Below are positions 10,374 to 19,270 of a stretch of 64,000 bases of DNA, piece after piece; position 1 is the stretch's first letter; each line of letters begins with the position of its first letter. The stretch covers positions 85,495 to 149,494 of the forward strand of contig NZ_JANWTC010000008.1 in NCBI RefSeq assembly GCF_024919295.1. The letters run 5' to 3'. The DNA comes from Corynebacterium lemuris. Its GTDB lineage: Bacteria > Actinomycetota > Actinomycetes > Mycobacteriales > Mycobacteriaceae. The notes under the pieces are model-generated. The model was not told the DNA's origin, did not search any database, and worked only from the letters and a program-made list of their open reading frames with translations. Position numbers and translations under genes: made by a program.

Positions 10374-11096
10374 TTATCCCATGTTCCATCCGTCAAGGTA
10401 CCACTGGGCATCCCCGACCGTGTCCGGAGTGAAATCCGGGGCGCTGGTGGGCGCGGCACCGCCGTTTCCTGATTCGACGCCGTGGGAGACGTCGTCAAGC
10501 GCATCCCCGCTGCCCGGCACATAGCGCGGGCGGGCGGTGAGCTGGGAGCGGCGCGTGTTCTTCAGGCCCGAGAGCATCGGGTACATCCCGACATCCAGGC
10601 CCAGCAGGCTGGAGGTCAGCGCAGAGATGGTACCGCCGTGGGCGACGATGAGCACCGAATTGCCCTCCCAGGCATCGTAGGTGGCCATCAGTTCCTCAAC
10701 CACGGGGCGGGCCCGGCGCGCCACGTCCACCCGGGATTCCCCGCCCGGCGGGGCCCAGGTGGCGTCATGCCGCCACGCGGCGCGCGCACCGGGCAGTTCC
10801 GCATCCACGTCCATCGCCGTCTTCGACTGCCACTCCCCCAGGTGGGTCTCCCGCAACCGCGGATCGGTGTCCACGCCGAGGCCGAGGACCTTTGCGATGA
10901 TCGTCGCGGTGTCGTGGGCGCGCGTGAGATCCGAGGAGATGATGCGGGTGATGCCCTCGTCGAGCAGCTGCTGGCCGGCAGTGGCCGCCTGTTCCCGGCC
11001 CACGGCGGACAGCTGGGTATCCAACTGCCCCTGCATGCGGCGGGTCGCGTTGTAATCGGTCTGACCGTGGCGGATCAGGATCAGGCGGCGGGTCAT
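10374..11096 (-). CDS. Histidine phosphatase, GpgP-like (phosphoglycerate mutase family)
   Basis: 240 residues with the catalytic LIRHGQTDYN motif (phospho-accepting His10), SSDLTRAHDTA, LRETHLGEWQ and the second histidine in VAHGGTIS. In mycobacteria the phosphatase that follows nadD and rsfS is GpgP, which dephosphorylates glucosyl-3-phosphoglycerate in methylglucose lipopolysaccharide synthesis. The same order here makes GpgP activity a reasonable inference, not a certainty. The start at 11096 is 4 nt after the rsfS stop. The C-terminal 40 residues are low-complexity and end in DGWNMG. Confidence 0.85.
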   Translation of the reverse strand: MTRRLILIRHGQTDYNATRRMQGQLDTQLSAVGREQAATAGQQLLDEGITRIISSDLTRAHDTATIIAKVLGLGVDTDPRLRETHLGEWQSKTAMDVDAELPGARAAWRHDATWAPPGGESRVDVARRARPVVEELMATYDAWEGNSVLIVAHGGTISALTSSLLGLDVGMYPMLSGLKNTRRSQLTARPRYVPGSGDALDDVSHGVESGNGGAAPTSAPDFTPDTVGDAQWYLDGWNMG

Positions 11097-11100
11097 GATG

Positions 11101-11577
11101 TCAGTACTCCTCGTCCATCTCCCGCGGCTCCTCCGCGGCGAGGGGGATCTCGTCGATGGAGGCCACCTGGCGGGTGTCCACATCATCCTCGGTCCAGGTG
11201 CCGGGACGCTCGGGCGGGTCGATGCCCTCGACCTCGATGAGCGGGCAGTCCCGGTAGAGACGGTCCAGGCCGTAGAACTCACGCTCCACGTCACGCTGAA
11301 TGTGGACGACCACCCCGCCGTAGTCCAGCAGTACCCAGCGGTTCTCCCGGATGCCCTCACGGCGGATGGGCTCGGCGCCGGCGGCGGTGAGCTCGTCCTC
11401 GACCTCCTGGACGATGGCCGCGACCTGGCGCTCGTTGTCCGCGGAGGCCAGGACGAAGGCGTCGCTGATGGCCAGCACGTCGGAGACGTCGATCACCGCG
11501 ATGTTGCGTCCCAGCTTCTCGTCGGCGGCCAGGGCTGCGATGGTGGCCAGGCGGCGGGATTCGTCAGAAACAGTCAC
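11101..11577 (-). CDS. rsfS: Ribosome silencing factor RsfS
   Basis: 158 residues. The first 120 match RsfS/YbeB (DVLAISDAFVLASADNERQV, then NRWVLLDYGGVVVHIQ and REFYGLDRLY), which binds L14 and blocks subunit joining in starvation. A 35-residue acidic tail ending EPREMDEEY extends it. It starts at GTG 11577 with AAAGGA upstream and lies in the conserved nadD-rsfS-phosphatase arrangement. Confidence 0.94.
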   Translation of the reverse strand: MTVSDESRRLATIAALAADEKLGRNIAVIDVSDVLAISDAFVLASADNERQVAAIVQEVEDELTAAGAEPIRREGIRENRWVLLDYGGVVVHIQRDVEREFYGLDRLYRDCPLIEVEGIDPPERPGTWTEDDVDTRQVASIDEIPLAAEEPREMDEEY

Positions 11578-11595
11578 ACAGGGTCCTTTATTGTT

Positions 11596-11622
11596 CAGGT
11601 AGGGCAGGTAGGGCAGGTAGGG
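11596..11622. repeat. 9-bp tandem repeat, three copies
   Basis: caggtaggg is repeated three times without spacing, 19 nt upstream of the rsfS start in the nadD-rsfS gap. Such arrays vary in copy number by slippage and, being this close to the ribosome-binding site, could tune rsfS expression. Confidence 0.85.
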
Positions 11623-11694
11623 CTTGAAAACTCCCTCGAGTTTCCCACGGCGGACGGAGTTTCTCCTACTCGCGCACCGTGTGTCGCCCTGAGT

Positions 11695-12297
11695 CTACGC
11701 GGGGTCCCGCCGGTAGAGGTCGTTCTTGGCGATGTACTGGACCACGCCCTCCGGCACCAGGTACCAGACCGGGCGCCCCGCCGCGGAGCGCGCCCGGCAG
11801 TCAGTGGAGGAGATCGCCATCGCCGGCACGTCGATGAGGTGGACGCGCTCCTGGTGCAGCTCCGGCAGCATCTCCTCGGTGAGTTCATAACCGGGGCGGG
11901 TCACACCCACGAACTCTGCCAGGTCGAACATCTTGTCCCAGTCCCGCCACGTGACGATCGACGCCAGCGCATCCGCACCCGTGATGAAGAAGAACTCCGC
12001 ACCCGGGTGCTGCGCCCGCAGATCCGTGAGGGTGTCCACGGTGTAGGTGTCCCCGCCCCGGTCGATGTCGACGCGGCTGACCCGGAACCGCGGGTTCGCG
12101 GCCGTGGCGATCACGGTCATGAGGTAGCGGTCCTCCGCCGGGGCGACCTTCCTGGCGGCCTTCTGCCAGGGCTGCCCGGTGGGCACGAAGATCACCGTGT
12201 CCAGGTCGAACCGGTCCGCCACCTCACTCGCCGCGACGAGGTGCCCGTGGTGGATCGGATCGAAGGTGCCGCCCATGACACCGATGCGCTCAGTCAT
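11695..12297 (-). CDS. nadD: Nicotinate-nucleotide adenylyltransferase
   Basis: 200 residues. The nucleotidyltransferase motif [11 protein letters not shown] is at residues 9-19, and the C-terminal ISSTDCRAR segment corresponds to the family's ISST(x)IR motif. NadD adenylates nicotinate mononucleotide to deamido-NAD in NAD synthesis. Its ATG overlaps the stop of the upstream esterase gene by 4 nt (ATGA). Confidence 0.96.
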   Translation of the reverse strand: MTERIGVMGGTFDPIHHGHLVAASEVADRFDLDTVIFVPTGQPWQKAARKVAPAEDRYLMTVIATAANPRFRVSRVDIDRGGDTYTVDTLTDLRAQHPGAEFFFITGADALASIVTWRDWDKMFDLAEFVGVTRPGYELTEEMLPELHQERVHLIDVPAMAISSTDCRARSAAGRPVWYLVPEGVVQYIAKNDLYRRDPA

Positions 12298-13166
12298 GTC
12301 TGCGGATTGTATCCGGTGATCCAGCCGGCGAACCGGTCCGCCACCTCCCCGTCGCCCTCGCGCTGCTGCCCGTCGACCGCGCCGAAGTACTCGTCGTGTA
12401 CCCCGCCGCCATTGGCCAGCGCCGTCCGCCCCGTGCTGGAGGTCAGATTGCAGGCGAAGTCACCGTCGATGCAGTAGTTGAGGCTGTCGCTTCTCGACGG
12501 CCCCGCGCTCACCAGCGGATGCAGGGGGTTACCGAGGTAGAGCGAGGCGACCAGCTGGCCGCGCTCCTTCAGCTTCGGCTCCTGCGGCACGAGCACCACC
12601 GCACCCTGGGAGAAACCGATGAGGATGTAGCCCGGGTGGCAGCCCGTCCGCTCCTCCCAGGCGTCGACGTAGCCCATGGTGCCGTTGATGCCGGATTCCA
12701 GGCCACCGAGCAGCCCGCCGATGGCGTCACCGGCGATGACGTGCGCCGGTGTCTGCCGGAGGATCTCCCCCACCCGGCTGCCGGTCCGGCTCATGTCGAG
12801 GTTCTCCCCGCGCTCCGCGATGGCGGGCAGAGGCAGGCTCGCCGGGTAGACGCTGTCATCCAGGCCGAGGACCTGCACGTCCGCCAACAGTGAAGCACCG
12901 GTCTGCTCCCGGTGGCGCGCCTCCGCGTAGTGCAGGAAGGCCCTGATGCTCTCCGCCTCGTAGCCGTTGGACACCCACGGAGCTTCCGGACTGTAGGAGG
13001 TCGGGTCAAGGTGGTCATTCTGTTCGCTGCCGCGAGCGGCGAGGACGACGATCTCCGGGCAGACCTGGGCTGTATCGGGCTGCCCGGTGCCGGCGGCGGC
13101 CGGCACCGGGGACGACACCAGCAGCAGTGCCGCGGCGGTCACGAGACCACCCCTGAGCTTCTTCAT
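12294..13166 (-). CDS. Secreted cutinase-like esterase (Culp family)
   Basis: 290 residues. The signal peptide (KK, then [19 protein letters not shown]) has a likely cleavage near residue 25. The mature part starts with [15 protein letters not shown], characteristic of actinobacterial cutinase-like proteins. The nucleophile is in GFSQGA, the acidic residue in YCIDGDFAC, and the His in GGVHDEYFG. Cysteines are placed to form the family's disulfides. Members hydrolyse lipid or polyester substrates outside the cell. Translational coupling to nadD is probably accidental to function. Confidence 0.85.
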   Translation of the reverse strand: MKKLRGGLVTAAALLLVSSPVPAAAGTGQPDTAQVCPEIVVLAARGSEQNDHLDPTSYSPEAPWVSNGYEAESIRAFLHYAEARHREQTGASLLADVQVLGLDDSVYPASLPLPAIAERGENLDMSRTGSRVGEILRQTPAHVIAGDAIGGLLGGLESGINGTMGYVDAWEERTGCHPGYILIGFSQGAVVLVPQEPKLKERGQLVASLYLGNPLHPLVSAGPSRSDSLNYCIDGDFACNLTSSTGRTALANGGGVHDEYFGAVDGQQREGDGEVADRFAGWITGYNPQT

Positions 13167-13230
13167 TTCTCCCGCCTCTCATCACCTGTTCAGGCAACAA
13201 TAAGCCGGTGGCGGGCCCGGCGCAGCGTTT

Positions 13231-14508
13231 CTACGGGCGGGTGTGGCCGGTGCCCTGCAGGATCCACTTGGTGGAGGTCAGCTCGGGCAGGGCCATGGGG
13301 CCACGGGCGTGGAGCTTCTGGGTGGAGATGCCGATCTCCGCACCCATGCCGTACTGCTCACCGTCGGTGAAGGCGGTGGAGGCGTTGACCATCACGGCGG
13401 CGGCGTCGACTTCGTCGGCGAAGCGCTGGGCGGTGACGATGTTGTTGCTGGCGATGCCCTCGGTGTGGCCGGAGGACCAGCGGGTGATGTGGGCGATGGC
13501 CCCACCCACACCGTCGACGACCTTGGCGGCGATGTCCATGGTCAGGTACTCCTCGCCCCAGTCGGTGTCGTCAGCCTGGACGATGTCGGCGGCGCCGAAG
13601 GCCTCGAGCTCCTCCACGTCACCGTGGACGGTGACCCCGGCCTCCTGCAGCCCCCGGACGACGGCGAGCTTGTCGGCGTCCGGGAGACCGGCATCAATGA
13701 GCGCGGTCTCGGTGGCGTTGCACACCGAACAGCGGCGGACCTTGCCATTGATGAGCATGGCGATGCCCTGCTCCAGGTCGGCGTCACGGTCGATGTAGAA
13801 GTGGCAGTTGCCGGAGCCGGTCTCGATGGCCGGGACGGTCGCGTTGGTCACCACCGTCTCGATCAGGCGGGCGCCACCGCGCGGGATGACCACGTCGACC
13901 AGTCCGCGGGCGGTGATGAGATCCTGGACCGAGTCATGGGATTCGCAGGGCAGGAGCTGGACGATCTCGCGGGGCAGGTCGAAATCGGCGAGCACGCCCT
14001 GCAGAATCTCCACCAGCTTCGCGTTGGAGTTGCGGGCGGTGCGCGAGCCGCGCAGCAGCGGCACGTTGCCGGATTTCAGGGCCAGCCCGAAGGCGTCGAC
14101 GGTGACGTTGGGGCGGGCCTCATAGACCATGCCCATCACGCCGAGGGGGACGCGCACCTTACGCATCTGGATGCCGTTGGGCATCACGCCGCCGGTGAGC
14201 ACCTCACCCACCGGGTCCTTGAGGCCCGCGACCTGGCGCAGGCCACCGGCGATGCCCTCGATGCGGGCGGCGTCGAGGCTGAGACGGTCGATGAGAGCCT
14301 CGGTCAGTCCCTCCGCCCGGCCGGAGTCGATGTCCTGCTGGTTGGCGGCGATGATCTCATCGGTTTTTGCGATGAGCGCAGCGGCGGCGGCGAGCAGGAT
14401 CTCATTCTTCCGGGAGGTCGGCAGCTGGGCCAGAACCGGGGCGACGGCCTTGGCTGCGCGGGCCTTGGTCAGTACTTCTTCACGTTCAGTGGCACGGCTA
14501 TCAGTCAT
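13231..14508 (-). CDS. proA: Gamma-glutamyl phosphate reductase
   Basis: 425 residues of the aldehyde-dehydrogenase-like ProA family, which reduces gamma-glutamyl phosphate to the semialdehyde in proline synthesis. Recognised segments: MGMVYEARPNVTVDA, LKSGNVPLLRGS, the catalytic Cys in GSGNCHFYID, and NASTAFTDGEQYGMGAEIGIST. The start is set at MTDSRATE (14508). The partner proB lies 3.5 kb upstream, separated by two dehydrogenase genes and an HNH endonuclease gene on the opposite strand. Confidence 0.96.
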   Translation of the reverse strand: MTDSRATEREEVLTKARAAKAVAPVLAQLPTSRKNEILLAAAAALIAKTDEIIAANQQDIDSGRAEGLTEALIDRLSLDAARIEGIAGGLRQVAGLKDPVGEVLTGGVMPNGIQMRKVRVPLGVMGMVYEARPNVTVDAFGLALKSGNVPLLRGSRTARNSNAKLVEILQGVLADFDLPREIVQLLPCESHDSVQDLITARGLVDVVIPRGGARLIETVVTNATVPAIETGSGNCHFYIDRDADLEQGIAMLINGKVRRCSVCNATETALIDAGLPDADKLAVVRGLQEAGVTVHGDVEELEAFGAADIVQADDTDWGEEYLTMDIAAKVVDGVGGAIAHITRWSSGHTEGIASNNIVTAQRFADEVDAAAVMVNASTAFTDGEQYGMGAEIGISTQKLHARGPMALPELTSTKWILQGTGHTRP

Positions 14509-14630
14509 GCCACCCCATCTTACATAGCTTCCCGACGCCCAGCCCATCTTTAGCAAATACGTTCGCCGAAAGGGTTGACGGTGCTGCAGGATGAGGTTAA
14601 TGTAGAACATGTGAACGAGGGGGTGTCATC

Positions 14631-16058
14631 ATGGTGAAGCAGCAGGTCGAACAGGCCGTCGCACAGATCGAGGCCGGCCTGGCCACACTCTCCCAGGTGA
14701 TGGCTGATCCCGCGGCCATCCCCTTCGACGAGGTCGCCGGCTCCTTCGGGAAGCTGGAGGCGGCCGTCAACAGCAAGGCCCACCTGGACGCGGCCTTCGC
14801 CTGGCTGGCGGAACGTGCCGGGGCCGGACGCCTGGTCGGCTCCGTCAGCGCGCTGGAGTACCTGACCCGCACCCTGGGGCTGTCCCGACGCGAGGCCATT
14901 GCCCGGTTGAAGACGGGCCACAACCTGTTCAGCCCGCCTCCCCCGCCGCCGGAACCCGAACCCGGCGAGTCCGAGGAGGAGCGCCACGCCCGGGAGGAGG
15001 CGGACCGGGCCCGCGTCGAGCGCGAACGCCGGGTGCGGGAGGAGGCCCGCCGCAAGGCGGAGGAGCAGTCCGCCGAGATGCTCCGCATCATCGACCGGGA
15101 GCTCGCCGACCTCGACGAGCACGCGAAACCCGGCCGGGCAGAACTCTACAACCGGGCACTGTCGGAGGCCGCCCGCCGGGCACCGGAGGACCTGCGCACC
15201 TGGCTGCGCCGCCAGGTGAAGCTGGCCAACGCCGCCGGAGCCCCGGATCCGCTCGCCGGCTACCGCCGCCGCTTCCTCCTGGTCGGGGAACCCGATGCCG
15301 ACGGCAGCTGCACCATCCGGGGCAGGCTGCCTGCCGCGGATGCCGCCATGCTCAAGGCGGCGCTGGCGCCGGGGGAACGTCCCGGTGCCAACCTCCCCGA
15401 TGAGGACGCCGAGGACACCCGTACCCGTGCCCAGCGGCGCGTGGACCAGCTGGCGGTCATCCTGAAGCGGCACCTGGCCTCCCAGCAGGCCGCCTCCCGC
15501 TACGGGGTGGGCTCCATCCTGCTGTCCTTCACCGCCGAGGACCTCGCGGAACTCTCCCCCACCTCGGAGTTCAGCACCAACACCGGCGACCGGCTCAACG
15601 TCGTCGACATCCTCCGGTTGGGGGCTGCGAAGTTCGACGTCATGGCGCTGCACGACACCGACGGCCAGCCCCTGGCGCTGGGCCGGGCCAACCGCCTGGC
15701 CAGCTTCTTCCAGCGCGTCGCGCTCTACGCCGCTCAGGGGGTGTGCGGCTGCCCGGACTGCAGCAGCGCGGCGATCCACAACGACGCCCACCACATCCGG
15801 GCCTGGGAGAATGGCGGGGGCACCGACCTGCACAACCTGACGCTGGCCTGCCAGCTGCACCACGCCGACAACGACGATTCGCGCAGCGGCACCGGCAGCC
15901 GGAGCTACCTCGACCGCTGCCCCGTCACCGGACGGGTGGGCAGGCGCGCCGGCCCCGGCCAACCGCTGCGCTTCAATGACACCCAGACCGAGGCCGACTC
16001 CGCCGGGGCCCGCATCCGGAGACGCAACCGCCCACCCCCTGAAGAGGAGGTCGCCTGA
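14631..16058 (+). CDS. HNH endonuclease with DUF222 domain (13E12-repeat family)
   Basis: 475 residues. The N-terminal DUF222-type helical region is interrupted by a proline stretch and a charged coiled coil (about residues 110-160, E/R-rich). The C-terminal HNH/zinc domain reads CGCPDC...HHI.AW..GG.TDLHNL...C..HH (about residues 371-412). These proteins are abundant and repeated in actinobacteria, often as mobile-like elements; their natural substrate is not known. It stands alone on the plus strand inside the minus-strand proline cluster, suggesting insertion. ATG 14631 has GAGGGGG upstream. Confidence 0.88.
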   Translation: MVKQQVEQAVAQIEAGLATLSQVMADPAAIPFDEVAGSFGKLEAAVNSKAHLDAAFAWLAERAGAGRLVGSVSALEYLTRTLGLSRREAIARLKTGHNLFSPPPPPPEPEPGESEEERHAREEADRARVERERRVREEARRKAEEQSAEMLRIIDRELADLDEHAKPGRAELYNRALSEAARRAPEDLRTWLRRQVKLANAAGAPDPLAGYRRRFLLVGEPDADGSCTIRGRLPAADAAMLKAALAPGERPGANLPDEDAEDTRTRAQRRVDQLAVILKRHLASQQAASRYGVGSILLSFTAEDLAELSPTSEFSTNTGDRLNVVDILRLGAAKFDVMALHDTDGQPLALGRANRLASFFQRVALYAAQGVCGCPDCSSAAIHNDAHHIRAWENGGGTDLHNLTLACQLHHADNDDSRSGTGSRSYLDRCPVTGRVGRRAGPGQPLRFNDTQTEADSAGARIRRRNRPPPEEEVA

Positions 16059-16078
16059 TGCCCGATGTCACCTGTGGG

Positions 16079-16999
16079 TCAGTAACCCGTCTCCAGGTTG
16101 ACCTCGTTCGGCATGCGTCCGCCTGCCTCGAAGGCGGCGGCGTTGGCCACCACCAGCCGTCCCATCCGCTCCTGGATGATGCTGAATGTGTTGGCGGTGT
16201 GCGGGGTGATGATGCAGTTGGGTATGTCCCACAGCGGGTGACCATCAGGCAGGGGCTCCGGGTCGGTGACATCCAGGGCCGCCCCCGCGATCTGACCGCT
16301 GCGCAGGGCCTCGACCAGGTCGTCGGTGTGGACCAGGGGGCCGCGGGCGACATTGACCACCACGGCGGAGGGCTTCATCTGCGCGAAGATGTCCCGGTTG
16401 ATCATGTGGCGGGTCTCCTCGGTGAGCGGGGCGAGCACCACGAAGATGTCCGCCTTCCCCCACACCTGCACCGCATCGGCCATGGCATAGGACTCGTCCG
16501 CGCCCGTCACTTCGCGGCCGGAGCGGGTGACGGCGATGATGCGGACCCCGAAAACGGAGAGCATGCCGATCAGCTTGGTGGCGATCCGTCCGGCGCCGAT
16601 GATGGCGACGGTCTTGTTGTCGAAGAGCCACTGCTTCTTCTCGTCGATCTCACGGGCCACGGAGAAGGACTTCGCCAGGGTGACGGTCTTGTGCATGTGC
16701 ATCTGGGCCAGCAGGAGCCCGATGGTCGATTCCGCGACGGTGTCGTCGTAGAGGCCGGAGGCACAGGCCCACCGCACGCCACCCGGGTGGATGAGACCGG
16801 CGGAGTGGAGGGCGTCCACGCCGGCGAAGGCCGCCTGCACGTAGCGGATGTTCCCGGGCAGTGGATCGGGGAAGTTGTCCGGCCCGCCGTTGAAGACGAG
16901 GAAGTCCGCCTCCCCGATATCCTCGACCAGTTCATGTCCGGCTGCCTCGATCTCGGCGATGGCGTCCGGCCACTGCTGGGGCTGGAAAGCGAACTTCAC
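16079..16999 (-). CDS. D-isomer specific 2-hydroxyacid dehydrogenase, copy A
   Basis: 306 residues. The NAD-binding core has AIIGAGRIATKLI (about residues 132-144). The catalytic Arg is in NVARGPLVHTDDL, the Glu in DVTDPEPLPDGHPLW and the His in ITPHTANT. C. glutamicum has one such gene (unkdh) between proB and proA; its substrate is unknown. This copy is about half identical by eye to the next gene upstream and begins in parallel with it (MKFAFQP versus MKFTMYP). The two are 60 nt apart, so tandem duplication is likely. Confidence 0.9.
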   Translation of the reverse strand: MKFAFQPQQWPDAIAEIEAAGHELVEDIGEADFLVFNGGPDNFPDPLPGNIRYVQAAFAGVDALHSAGLIHPGGVRWACASGLYDDTVAESTIGLLLAQMHMHKTVTLAKSFSVAREIDEKKQWLFDNKTVAIIGAGRIATKLIGMLSVFGVRIIAVTRSGREVTGADESYAMADAVQVWGKADIFVVLAPLTEETRHMINRDIFAQMKPSAVVVNVARGPLVHTDDLVEALRSGQIAGAALDVTDPEPLPDGHPLWDIPNCIITPHTANTFSIIQERMGRLVVANAAAFEAGGRMPNEVNLETGY

Positions 17000-17059
17000 G
17001 GGGGTCTCCTTGTGGTGGCTGTATGGAAGGTGCCACCACGCTACCGGACCCGCCTACGG

Positions 17060-17974
17060 TCAGTAACCCCGTTCGATGTCCACTTCGGTGGGCATCCGCA
17101 GCCCGGCCTCGAAGGCGGCGGCGTTGGCCACTATCTGCGGTGCGATCATGCGCTGCGCGATCCGGCCGGTGGCGGCGATGTGCGGGGTGATGGTGCAGTT
17201 GGGCAGGCGCCACAGCGGGTGGCCGTCGGGCAGGGGCTCGGGGTCGGTGACATCCAGCGCAGCCCCGGCGATCGCCCCGGTCTGCAGCGCGTCCACGAGG
17301 TCGTCGGTGACTATCAGCTCGCCGCGGCCCACATTGACGACGACCGCGGAACTCTTCATCTGCTCGAACTTCGAGGCGTCCACCAGTCCGGCGGTCTCAT
17401 CGGTCAGGGGCATGGCCAGGACGAAGGCGTCGGCCTGCGACCACACGTGCTCGGCCTCGGCGATCGGGTACGTCTCGTCTGCCCCGCCGACCACCCTGCC
17501 GGAGCGGTTCACGGCAACCACCTTGACGCCGAAGGGGCGGAGCATGGGGATCAGGGCGTCGGCGATGCCGCCGGCACCGATGATGGCGACGGTGGCGGTG
17601 TCGAAGAGCCAACCCTGGGCGGCGTCGATGGGGCCGCGGGCCCGGAAGGAACCGGCGAGGGAGGCGGCCTTGACGTGGTGGAGCTGCGCGAGCAGCAGGG
17701 TCATGGCGATCTCGGCGACAGGTTGGCCGTAGACACCGGCGGCGTTGGCCCAGCGGACCTGACCGGGGCGCATGACGCCGGCCTCGATGAGCCGGTCGAC
17801 GCCGGAGAACACGAACTGCACGAAGCCGATGTTGGCGGGCAACGGTTGGGGCAGGCGGCCGCCGGCGTAGATGAGGAACTCGGCCTCATCCAGGTCGGTG
17901 GTGAATTCATGGCCGGCGGCCGCCACCTCGGCGACGACGTGGTCCCAGACGCCGGGGTACATGGTGAACTTCAA
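17060..17974 (-). CDS. D-isomer specific 2-hydroxyacid dehydrogenase, copy B (unkdh-like)
   Basis: 304 residues with the same plan as the adjacent paralogue: AIIGAGGIADALI, NVGRGELIVTDDL, DVTDPEPLPDGHPLW and ITPHIAAT, keeping the Arg-Glu-His triad. A TTG start at 17974 is preferred because it gives MKFTMYP aligned with the paralogue and has AGGAG 10 nt upstream; the next ATG (17962) is too far from it. It follows proB by 31 nt, so cotranscription with proB is likely. Its role in proline metabolism is undemonstrated. Confidence 0.9.
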   Translation of the reverse strand: MKFTMYPGVWDHVVAEVAAAGHEFTTDLDEAEFLIYAGGRLPQPLPANIGFVQFVFSGVDRLIEAGVMRPGQVRWANAAGVYGQPVAEIAMTLLLAQLHHVKAASLAGSFRARGPIDAAQGWLFDTATVAIIGAGGIADALIPMLRPFGVKVVAVNRSGRVVGGADETYPIAEAEHVWSQADAFVLAMPLTDETAGLVDASKFEQMKSSAVVVNVGRGELIVTDDLVDALQTGAIAGAALDVTDPEPLPDGHPLWRLPNCTITPHIAATGRIAQRMIAPQIVANAAAFEAGLRMPTEVDIERGY

Positions 17975-18005
17975 CAGTGATGCGCTCCTGGTTACGCGAA
18001 GGTCC

Positions 18006-19235
18006 TCACAGGCGTGAGGCGAAATTGGAAAGGTAGTCGGCGTGCACGACGGGACGGCGCTGACCTTCGGGAAGGTCCTCGGTGTGTTTGCCCAGCATGT
18101 TGACGAGGACATCCGAGTCGTAGGCGACTTCACCGCGGCCGACGACCTGGCCGTCGGGGCCGATGATGTCGACGATCTCCCCGGCCTGGAACTCACCCTC
18201 GACGGCGGTGACGCCCACGGCGAGGAGGGAGGTGCCACCGGCGGTGACGGCCTCGACCGCACCGGCGTCGAGGCGCAGGGTGCCGCCGATGTCGGCGGCG
18301 TAGAGGGCCCAGAACTTCCAGGCGGAGAGGCGGTTCTCCTTGGGGTGGAAGACGGTGCCGACGGTGGCGTCATCAAGTGCAGTTCCGATATTGTCGGCCG
18401 AGGTGAGCAGGACGGGTACGCCACCGCGGGAGGCGAGTCGGGCGGCGGCGACCTTGGAGGCCATGCCGCCGGTGCCGACGAGTCCCCCGTCGCCCGCGAT
18501 GACGCCCTTGAGGTCGTGGCCACTGCGGACCTCGGAGATGAAGCGTGCGTCGGGTTCGGCGGGGTTGCGGTCGTAGAGGCCGTCGACGTCGGAGAGCAGC
18601 ACGAGCGCATCGGCGCTGATGAGATGGGCGACGATGGCGGAGAGCCGGTCGTTGTCGCCGAAGTGGAATTCGGAGGTGGCGACGGTGTCGTTCTCGTTGA
18701 CGATGGGTACGACGCGCAGCTGGCGGAGGCGGTCGATGGTGCGTTGGGCGTTGTTCGCCCGGTCGCGGCGGCCGGCGTCGGAGGCGGTGAGCAGCACCTG
18801 GCCGATGGTGCGGTGGTAGCGGGCGAAGGAGCGGCCCCACTGGTGGGCGAGGTGGACCTGGCCGACGGCGGCGGCGGCCTGCTTGGTGGCCAGGTCCGTG
18901 GGGCGCTGGGCGAGGCCGAGGGGGCCCATTCCGGCGGCGACGGCACCGGAGGAGACCACGATGATGTCCGAGTTGTACATCCGGGCCTGGAGGGCGTCGA
19001 CGATGTGGTTGATCTTGTTGGGGTCGACCGTGAAGTCCTCGTTGGTCAGGGATGAGGAGCCGATTTTGACCACGACCCTCTTGGCGTGGGCGATCCGCTC
19101 ACGCATCTCCGACTCATGACCGAAGGCCGGGTTTTCACCCGGCTCGACGACCGGGGCAGGGAAATCCACTCCGACGGCTTTGTCGGCGTGGTTCCCGTAC
19201 GGGGACAGGGGCAGTCCTTGAGGGCGTGTCGTCAT
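18006..19235 (-). CDS. proB: Glutamate 5-kinase
   Basis: Amino-acid kinase that phosphorylates glutamate, the first step of proline synthesis. Core motifs: [41 protein letters not shown] and [11 protein letters not shown]-terminal PUA domain carries RGEVAYDSD. The usual start corresponds to [14 protein letters not shown] (19106), giving 366 residues. The frame also runs through a proline-rich 43-residue extension starting at ATG 19235, 35 nt after obg, and neither start has a strong ribosome-binding site. The longer form is listed; the start is uncertain although the gene is not. Confidence 0.93.
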   Translation of the reverse strand: MTTRPQGLPLSPYGNHADKAVGVDFPAPVVEPGENPAFGHESEMRERIAHAKRVVVKIGSSSLTNEDFTVDPNKINHIVDALQARMYNSDIIVVSSGAVAAGMGPLGLAQRPTDLATKQAAAAVGQVHLAHQWGRSFARYHRTIGQVLLTASDAGRRDRANNAQRTIDRLRQLRVVPIVNENDTVATSEFHFGDNDRLSAIVAHLISADALVLLSDVDGLYDRNPAEPDARFISEVRSGHDLKGVIAGDGGLVGTGGMASKVAAARLASRGGVPVLLTSADNIGTALDDATVGTVFHPKENRLSAWKFWALYAADIGGTLRLDAGAVEAVTAGGTSLLAVGVTAVEGEFQAGEIVDIIGPDGQVVGRGEVAYDSDVLVNMLGKHTEDLPEGQRRPVVHADYLSNFASRL

Positions 19236-19270
19236 GTCTGCCCAGTCTACAGGCACTCCCCCGACCGGGG

